This document shows, one piece after another, positions 1-5,653 of a stretch of DNA of 7,977 nt. The translations under genes and the position numbers were made by a program. The stretch is from Desulfamplus sp. (GTDB taxonomy: Bacteria > Desulfobacterota > Desulfobacteria > Desulfobacterales > Desulfobacteraceae), in assembly GCA_015232935.1 (NCBI GenBank), contig JADFYT010000099.1, positions 1 through 7,977 of the forward strand, given 5' to 3'. Within the stretch, counting starts at the first letter, position 1; each line of letters starts with the position of its first letter. Under the pieces are notes generated by a model that was given only the letters and a program-made list of their open reading frames with translations, had not been told where the DNA came from and ran no database searches.

Positions 1-3000
1 TTGCTTTTGTAATTTTCTCTGTTGTGGCTATTACAAGTATAATCTCCACTATCTATTTTAACCACATTAATAAAAAAAATCTAACAGAGTATCTCAATAT
101 ATCTTTATCCAACGCCGTCTCTTTTGCAGAACAGGCTTATGGACAGCCACTATGGGACTATAATGGAAACGAGATCAACCGCCTGAGCAATGTCATATTA
201 AAAAACAAACTTATTATAGCTATAAACATATTTGAAACAGGTGGTTTTTTTATTGGCAATGCCAAAAAGGCATTGGGCGGCGTATCGCTTTATGGGACTT
301 CGCCAGCAGACGAATCACCAGAAAACACATTATCCAAAGACACACTAACAGAGTATAATATCGAGACCATCAATGCCCCTTATGTTATCAATGCCAATTC
401 TTCAGGTATAAAAAAAATTTCCGGAGACATAATACTAAAAGAAAAAACGGTTGGCAAATTTGAACTTTTTTATACAGAAGAGCCTATTAACAATGCAATT
501 ACCACATCAAAGAACCGTATGATAATATCATTCATTATTATTGCACTGATTATTATTACAGTCGTCATGGTCGGTGTAACTAAAATCAACAAGCCGATAC
601 TCCAACTTGCCAAGCTGTCAAAAAAAATAGCTGAGGACAGTGATTTTTCAATAGCAATAAAAAAGATCGACCGTATTGACGAGGTCGGAGTCCTGTTTAA
701 TGGCTTTGTCAAGATGGTTGAACAGATCCGCCAAAAAGAGATTGAGCGGGAGACTCTTCATAACACACTTCAAAACAATCTTGAGCGGTTTCGTTTTATC
801 TTCTCCAACCTCCAGAAGGCCATTGATAGTGATGACTATTCGCTTCGCATTAAATCCGAGTCTGAAAAAGACGAACTTGCCACATCATTGAACAAGTTGA
901 TGTACACCCTTGAAGAGGCAAATACCACTAAACAGACCCAGAACTGGTTGAAAAACGGACAGGCCGAATTGAGCGGGATCATAGGAAGGCAACAAGATAT
1001 GGTGACAATTTCGAGTAAGGCAATCGATTTTATCGCATCATATATTAACGCAAAAGTAGGAACCTTTTTTGTCAAGGACGAAGTTCAGCAAGACTTTAAA
1101 ATGGTCGCTTCATACGCCTTCAGAACAAGAAAGGGTGTCTATAACCGCTTTAAACCAGGAGAAGGTTTGACCGGGCAGGCGGCACTGGAAAAAAAGACAA
1201 TCATTTTTACGGAAATCCCTGACAGCTATTTCAAGATTGAATCATCACTTGGCAATGTCGCGCCTCGAAATATTATTCTCATACCGTTAATCTATGAAGA
1301 TGATGTCAAAGGGGTCATGGAGCTTGGATCCATTGAAAACTTTTCTTCTCTTCATATTGAATTTCTTGAGGCTGCCTCGGAAAATCTTGCTATTGCCATT
1401 AACGGAGCCATGTTCAACGAGAAGCTCTCCTTGCTTCTGTCCCAGACTCGTGAACAGGCAGAAGAGCTCAAAAGCCAGCAAGAGGAGCTCAAGGCTACCA
1501 ACGAGGAGCTGGAAGAGCAGACACGGATACTAAAATCCTCAGAAGAGAAACTGCAGAATCAGCAAGAGGAGCTGCAGGCTCAACAAGAGGAGCTGCGGGC
1601 AAGCAATGAGGAGCTGGAGGACAAAAACCAGATTCTGGAGGTACAAAAAAAGGAAATTGAAAAAAGCAATGACATTCTTACGCTAAAACAGATGGAGATT
1701 GAGAAGAAAGCCGAGCAGCTTCGTGTTGAGACCAAATATAAATCCGAGTTTCTCGCAAATATGTCTCATGAGCTGAGGACTCCTCTTAACAGCCTTCTGA
1801 TACTTGCCAATATGCTTGCAGAAAATGAGGAGGAGAACCTGACTCCTGACCAGATTGAATCGGCAGCGTCCATATACAGAAGTGGCCAGAACCTTCTGCA
1901 TCTTATAAACAATATCCTTGATCTTTCCAAAATTGAGGCCAAAAAGATCGAACTCAATATTGCCAGATGTTCCATCAGCGAGATCGGCTCTCATTTTAAA
2001 ACTGAATTTGTCCATATGGCAAAAGCAAAGGGCATTGAATTCAAGGTAAGAATGGCAGAAAACCTGCCAGATATCATAGAGACAGATCTGCACAGGCTTG
2101 AACAGATCATCCGCAACCTCATCGGCAATGCGATCAAATTTACAGAGGCCGGCACAATTACGTTAAATTTTCAAAGACCTTCTCCTGACGTGCTTATTAA
2201 AGTTCAGTCTCCTCATGCCCCTTCAGGCAAAGAGCTTATGAAACCACCTGATGCGGAAAGCCGTACTGTAAATCTTACCCGAGAAAATGCCATCGCCATA
2301 TCTGTTACTGATACAGGCTCCGGAATTCCGGCAGATAAAATTGATGCTGTTTTTGAAGCATTCAAGCAGGTTGACGGCTCTACAAGCAGAAGACATGACG
2401 GAACAGGTCTTGGTCTGTCCATCTCCAAAGAGCTTGCCAATCTTCTGGGGGGGCAGATCACGCTGGAAAGCGAGCTTGGCAAAGGCTCGACCTTTACCCT
2501 TTATATCCCTGAAAGTATTAATCCCAACCAGAAAAAGCTCTTTGCATCGTCAAAAACAGAAGAAGCGAAAGGATCAGTGGCATTACAAGCATCTGGAACA
2601 AAAAGCAGCATTGCTCAATCCGCATCCGCAAGCATGAAAAATTTCTCGACTGAAGACAAGACTCTATCAACACAAGACTCAAAAAGTCATGCAGATGGAC
2701 AAATATCCCCCCATTCGCTATCTTCAACCAGCTCTTCATCTCATGAAGATCCTTCCGTGACTGCCGCACCTTCCGAGGGGGCCTCAAAAACAATGCTGAT
2801 AATTGAAGATGATCCAGAGTTTGGAAAAATTCTCACCAAATTTTTCAGCAAACACGGGTATAACAGCGTGCTTGCAGCAACAGGAGAAGAGGGCATAAAG
2901 TATGTGATTGACAATAAACCCACTGCCATTATTCTTGATATCTCGCTTCCTGGTATTGACGGCTGGACAGTCATGAATGAACTTAAAACCAATCCTGACA

Positions 3001-3956
3001 CACGCCATATCCCTGTCCATATAATGTCCGGATATGACCATAGCCATAAAGGGCTTGAAAAAGGGGCTGTTGGCTATCTTACCAAACCTGTTTCAAGCAA
3101 TGATCTTAACAAGGCTTTGTTTAAAATCGAGAATGTGCTTACAAGCGATGTAAAGAATCTGCTGGTAGTTGAGGACAACAAAGAGCTACAACAGAGCATT
3201 CTAAAACTGATGAGTACCAGCGACATCAGGGTTACGGCTGCCGCCACCGGAGAGGAGGCATTCTCTTTACTCAAGGAAAAACATTTTGACTGCATGATTC
3301 TTGACCTTGGTCTGCCTGATATATCTGGATTTGAGCTTATGGACAGAATCCGCAATGATTCCCGGATAGAGATGCTGCCAGTGATCATATTTACAGGTAG
3401 AGACCTGACTTCTGAAGAGACCCAGAAACTTGAGCAGTACTCTGCCAGCATTGTTTTAAAGAATGCTGTTTCAATGGAGCGCCTTATTGATGAAACCGCT
3501 CTGTTTTTACATAGAGTAGAGAGTCAAATGCCTGAAAACCAGAAAAAAATGATTAAAAAAGTCAGGGATCAGCAGACTTATCTTAAAGAAAAGAAGGTTC
3601 TTGTTGTTGATGACGACATGCGTAACGCTTTTGCTCTCAACAAATTTCTCAAATCCAAAGGGATGGATGTAAGCATAGCGAATAATGGCGAAAAAGCATT
3701 AAAAGCCCTTGAAGATGGGTTAATGCCTGATATTATTTTAATGGATATCATGATGCCGGTTATGGATGGATATGAAACAATGCGACGCATACGAAGCAAC
3801 ACTAAATTCCAGACACTTCCCATTATTGCCCTCACAGCAAAGGCTATGGCTTCGGACAGGGATGAGTGTATCAGGTGCGGTGCAAACGATTATCTTTCAA
3901 AACCTTTGGATACATCAAAACTTCTGACGCTTTTGAGAGTGTGGCTCTATAAATAG
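1..3956 (+). CDS. Hybrid sensor histidine kinase with three receivers, 5'-partial
   Basis: This is a membrane sensor kinase that should autophosphorylate and pass phosphate to attached receivers. The frame is open to the window edge (first whole codon at 3). The codons before the first possible start, GTG at 24, encode hydrophobic residues of a first membrane helix, so the real start lies upstream. Counting residue 1 at position 24, the order is: an extracytoplasmic sensor region of unrecognised type at about 12-165; a second membrane helix at 166-185; HAMP at about 188-236; a second HAMP-like stretch at about 255-300; GAF at about 325-465; a long Gln/Glu-rich coiled coil at about 466-575; and HisKA with SHELRTP (His582). 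The HATPase follows, with Asn702, DTGSGIP at 763 and GTGLGLSI at 793. A Ser/Thr-rich linker at about 833-922 leads to three receivers with phospho-acceptors Asp972, Asp1094 and Asp1241. In the second receiver the usual Lys-Pro is Lys1146-Asn. The stop is TAG at 3954. cheR follows after 31 bp, suggesting one operon. The domain calls are secure; the ligand is unknown. Confidence 0.95.
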   Translation, partial: AFVIFSVVAITSIISTIYFNHINKKNLTEYLNISLSNAVSFAEQAYGQPLWDYNGNEINRLSNVILKNKLIIAINIFETGGFFIGNAKKALGGVSLYGTSPADESPENTLSKDTLTEYNIETINAPYVINANSSGIKKISGDIILKEKTVGKFELFYTEEPINNAITTSKNRMIISFIIIALIIITVVMVGVTKINKPILQLAKLSKKIAEDSDFSIAIKKIDRIDEVGVLFNGFVKMVEQIRQKEIERETLHNTLQNNLERFRFIFSNLQKAIDSDDYSLRIKSESEKDELATSLNKLMYTLEEANTTKQTQNWLKNGQAELSGIIGRQQDMVTISSKAIDFIASYINAKVGTFFVKDEVQQDFKMVASYAFRTRKGVYNRFKPGEGLTGQAALEKKTIIFTEIPDSYFKIESSLGNVAPRNIILIPLIYEDDVKGVMELGSIENFSSLHIEFLEAASENLAIAINGAMFNEKLSLLLSQTREQAEELKSQQEELKATNEELEEQTRILKSSEEKLQNQQEELQAQQEELRASNEELEDKNQILEVQKKEIEKSNDILTLKQMEIEKKAEQLRVETKYKSEFLANMSHELRTPLNSLLILANMLAENEEENLTPDQIESAASIYRSGQNLLHLINNILDLSKIEAKKIELNIARCSISEIGSHFKTEFVHMAKAKGIEFKVRMAENLPDIIETDLHRLEQIIRNLIGNAIKFTEAGTITLNFQRPSPDVLIKVQSPHAPSGKELMKPPDAESRTVNLTRENAIAISVTDTGSGIPADKIDAVFEAFKQVDGSTSRRHDGTGLGLSISKELANLLGGQITLESELGKGSTFTLYIPESINPNQKKLFASSKTEEAKGSVALQASGTKSSIAQSASASMKNFSTEDKTLSTQDSKSHADGQISPHSLSSTSSSSHEDPSVTAAPSEGASKTMLIIEDDPEFGKILTKFFSKHGYNSVLAATGEEGIKYVIDNKPTAIILDISLPGIDGWTVMNELKTNPDTRHIPVHIMSGYDHSHKGLEKGAVGYLTKPVSSNDLNKALFKIENVLTSDVKNLLVVEDNKELQQSILKLMSTSDIRVTAAATGEEAFSLLKEKHFDCMILDLGLPDISGFELMDRIRNDSRIEMLPVIIFTGRDLTSEETQKLEQYSASIVLKNAVSMERLIDETALFLHRVESQMPENQKKMIKKVRDQQTYLKEKKVLVVDDDMRNAFALNKFLKSKGMDVSIANNGEKALKALEDGLMPDIILMDIMMPVMDGYETMRRIRSNTKFQTLPIIALTAKAMASDRDECIRCGANDYLSKPLDTSKLLTLLRVWLYK
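1473..1625 (+). repeat. In-frame heptad repeat in the kinase coiled coil
   Basis: The DNA encodes repeated blocks in the linker between GAF and HisKA. QQEEL occurs at residues 485-489, 513-517 and 520-524, and NEELE at 493-497 and 528-532 (residue 1 at position 24). The two longest copies (1473-1520 and 1578-1625, encoding SQQEELKATNEELEEQ and AQQEELRASNEELEDK) are 105 bases apart, exactly five heptads, so the coiled-coil register is kept. The copies differ at many third positions, which points to protein-level selection rather than a recent DNA duplication. Such signalling helices transmit conformational change from sensor to kinase. Confidence 0.8.
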
Positions 3957-3987
3957 CTTTGTTAAAAAACAGTTCAAAAGATAAATC

Positions 3988-4902
3988 ATGGCCATGGAAA
4001 GCTCCAACAATATGAATATTTTAATACAAGACATTGAAGATGGGCTTGATACTGAAGAACTGTCTGAAGAAAAAGCCATTGATCATGAAGATATTGAAAT
4101 CAGATTGATTCTGGAGACTGTAAAGCTGGTACATGGTTATGATTTCACAAATTATGCCTATGCATCAATGAAAAGGCGACTTGAAAAAAATCTGGATGAG
4201 AGCGGTCTGGAAAAATTATCCGAGATGATACCCTTGATTATTCATGACAAGGACTTTTTCAGACGGTTTTTGCACAACATTTCAGTCAACTTCACTGAAA
4301 TGTTCAGAGATCCGCACTTTTTTCTATCCATACGGCAGATGATTATTCCATATTTGAAAACCTATCCTTTTGTTAAAATATGGGCGGCCGGCATCTCCAC
4401 AGGAGAAGAGATATACTCACTTGCCATACTGTTCAGGGAAGAGGGTATTTATGATAACTGTATTATCTATGCAACGGATTTTAACGATAATGTCCTGGAA
4501 ATCGCCAGAGACGGGATATATCCTGCCGCAGACATGAAACTAAATACCGCCAACTACCAAAGATCCGGAGGCAAAGAGTCTTTTGCCGGTTACTACCACG
4601 CTGGATATGACTCTGTAATTTTTGACAGCTCTCTTAAAAAAAACATTGTCTTCGCAAATCATAATCTGGTAACTGACGGTGTTTTTGGAGAGATGAACAT
4701 GGTTATCTGTCGTAATGTACTTATCTATTTCAATAAAAAACTACAGGATCATGTACTGGAACTTTTTAGCCAAAGCCTCAGGAGAAATGGTTTTTTATGC
4801 CTTGGGGCCAAGGAGAGCCTTGAATTCTCCACAAGTGCTCCATTGTATTCAGTTGTTGATAAAGCCGCCAGAATCTTCAAGAAAAAACGGGATGTTCTGT
4901 GA
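3988..4902 (+). CDS. cheR: CheR-type SAM-dependent protein-glutamate methyltransferase
   Basis: Family role: CheR transfers a methyl group from S-adenosylmethionine to glutamate side chains, classically on chemoreceptors, in the cytoplasm. The 304-residue protein has the CheR all-alpha N-domain with YDFTNYAYASMKRRL at 51-65. It continues with NFTEMFRDPHFF at 101-112, the SAM-binding IWAAGISTGEEIYSLAIL at 131-148, YATDFNDNVLEIARDGIY at 161-178, and MNMVICRNVLIYF at 236-248, ending with LGAKESL. All landmark motifs are intact. It is somewhat longer than a minimal CheR because of an acidic N-terminal stretch at about 13-37. No good ribosome site precedes ATG 3988; ATG 3994 and ATG 4012 are alternative starts, and 4012 has GGAAAG ten bases upstream. 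The gene sits between the hybrid kinase and cheB, and no chemoreceptor gene is present, so its substrate is not the standard one visible here. The family is sure; the target is unknown. Confidence 0.95.
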   Translation: MAMESSNNMNILIQDIEDGLDTEELSEEKAIDHEDIEIRLILETVKLVHGYDFTNYAYASMKRRLEKNLDESGLEKLSEMIPLIIHDKDFFRRFLHNISVNFTEMFRDPHFFLSIRQMIIPYLKTYPFVKIWAAGISTGEEIYSLAILFREEGIYDNCIIYATDFNDNVLEIARDGIYPAADMKLNTANYQRSGGKESFAGYYHAGYDSVIFDSSLKKNIVFANHNLVTDGVFGEMNMVICRNVLIYFNKKLQDHVLELFSQSLRRNGFLCLGAKESLEFSTSAPLYSVVDKAARIFKKKRDVL

Positions 4903-5474
4903 TGATATCTGAACTCAAGGCTATCGCAATAGGAGTCTCTGCCGGAGGTTTTAATGCTCTTCACAGGATACTGCCAATGTTCAGGTCTGATTTTATACTT
5001 CCCATAATGGTTGTCCAGCACAGAAAGGCTGACCAGGAATCATACTTGATTACATCGTTAAATGATAAATGCCAGCTATCTGTCAAGGAGCCACTGGACA
5101 AGACAAAAATCGAACCCGGCAATATATATATTGCACCTGGAGGCTACCATCTGCTTGTAGAAAAGGATTATTATTTCTCACTCTCGGTTGACCCCCCTGT
5201 ATGTTACTGTCGCCCATCAATTGACGTGCTGTTTGAATCAGCAGCAGAGGCATTTGGTTCAACTCTTGTCGGCATTATTTTAACCGGTGCCAATTTTGAT
5301 GGGACAAAAGGGATCAAGAGGATAAAATCCCTGGGAGGGATAACCATTGCGGAAAATCCTGAAACAGCAGAAATCAATTACATGCCTCGCAGTGCAATAA
5401 AAACAAATGCGGTTGACCACATACTGAATCTTGATGATATCCCGGGTTTTATAGAAAAACTACTCGGAAAATAG
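4902..5474 (+). CDS. cheB: CheB-type protein-glutamate methylesterase, no receiver domain
   Basis: Family role: CheB hydrolyses glutamyl methyl esters and deamidates glutamines, opposing CheR. Numbered from ATG 4902, this 190-residue protein is only the catalytic domain. It has the nucleophile Ser13 in IGVSAGG, His40 in VVQHRKADQES, RPSIDVLFESAAEAFG from 104, and the acidic partner Asp133 in LTGANFDGTKG, then MPRSAI near 161. The N-terminal receiver found in classical chemotaxis CheB (about 350 residues) is missing, so direct control by phosphorylation in cis is not possible. The loop GANFDG replaces the classical GMGxDG, as in other stand-alone CheB proteins. The ATG shares one base with the cheR TGA (TGATG), a typical coupled arrangement. 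A GTG at 4899 would give a four-base overlap and one more residue, and cannot be excluded. It probably works as a pair with the CheR next to it. Confidence 0.94.
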   Translation: MISELKAIAIGVSAGGFNALHRILPMFRSDFILPIMVVQHRKADQESYLITSLNDKCQLSVKEPLDKTKIEPGNIYIAPGGYHLLVEKDYYFSLSVDPPVCYCRPSIDVLFESAAEAFGSTLVGIILTGANFDGTKGIKRIKSLGGITIAENPETAEINYMPRSAIKTNAVDHILNLDDIPGFIEKLLGK

Positions 5475-5639
5475 GCATCTTTCATACTGCTTCAAAGATG
5501 AGATTATCTCAAATATGTAACCAAACATTCATGGCCTTTTTTTGTGGCCATCATGAAAACAAAAATGCATTTTTATGGCAAGCAAAGTGTCAGGTTACAG
5601 ATGAAGTGTGCCGGAATATAGAAAAACTACTGGAAAATA
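5450..5639 (+). repeat. Imperfect direct repeat: cheB 3' end copied before next kinase
   Basis: The last bases of cheB (5450-5473, TATAGAAAAACTACT then C then GGAAAATA) recur at 5617-5639 with only that C deleted. This is 23 matching bases, 167 bases apart. Upstream of both copies there is weaker similarity (GATGA followed by CCGG). In one frame both copies encode IEKLL: the first ends cheB (FIEKLLGK), the second reads NIEKLLENK. This could be the scar of a small duplication, or chance in an AT-rich spacer. Confidence 0.6.
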
Positions 5640-5645
5640 AAACCT
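5475..5645. promoter_or_regulatory. Symmetry-rich spacer between cheB and the receiver-kinase
   Basis: This gap holds several perfect or near-perfect inverted repeats in 171 bp. CATCTTT (5476-5482) pairs with AAAGATG (5494-5500). GAGATTATCTC (5500-5510) is a palindrome with one central base. ATATGTAACC (5513-5522) pairs with GGTTACAGAT (5593-5602) with one mismatch and encloses the rest. ATGGCC (5531-5536) pairs with GGCCAT (5546-5551) over a T-rich loop. AAAAATGCATTTTT (5561-5574) is a perfect palindrome. No run of T follows a stem, so it is not a standard terminator. It may be a structured leader or operator region for the downstream kinase. No known riboswitch or promoter was recognised. 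Confidence 0.4.
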
Positions 5646-5653
5646 ATGGATAA
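5498..5653 (+). CDS. Possible small ORF, 51 residues, doubtful
   Basis: An open frame runs from ATG 5498 to TAA 5651-5653 across the whole spacer and overlaps the first eight bases of the next gene (ATGGATAA). The product would start MRLSQICNQTF and end with NIEKLLENKTYG, with four cysteines (7, 16, 31, 38). The tail resembles the CheB C-terminus (FIEKLLGK). There is no convincing ribosome site, and the ORF passes through all the inverted repeats of the spacer, so it may be non-coding. If real, it could couple translation to the kinase start. I do not recognise a family. Confidence 0.15.
   Translation: MRLSQICNQTFMAFFCGHHENKNAFLWQAKCQVTDEVCRNIEKLLENKTYG
5561..5574. promoter_or_regulatory. 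Perfect 14-bp palindrome, candidate operator
   Basis: AAAAATGCATTTTT reads the same on both strands with no spacer. It lies 72 bases before the receiver-kinase start, inside the larger inverted repeat. The form suits binding of a dimeric regulator, but no regulator is identified, and the AT-rich arms make chance possible. Confidence 0.25.

Noticed and set aside
1683..2093. 136-residue minus-strand frame
   Set aside because: It is the complement of the well-supported kinase core and shows no recognisable domain.
3074..3451. 125-residue minus-strand frame
   Set aside because: It is a shadow of the first and second receiver domains on the opposite strand, Ser/Leu-rich with no recognisable family.
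5531..5551. Hairpin ATGGCC/GGCCAT as a cheB terminator
   Set aside because: The seven-T run lies in the loop, not after the stem, and the stem is only six base pairs.
5513..5602. Small non-autonomous transposable element with 10-bp terminal inverted repeats
   Set aside because: No target-site duplication flanks the arms and no second copy is in the window; a stem-loop is the simpler reading.
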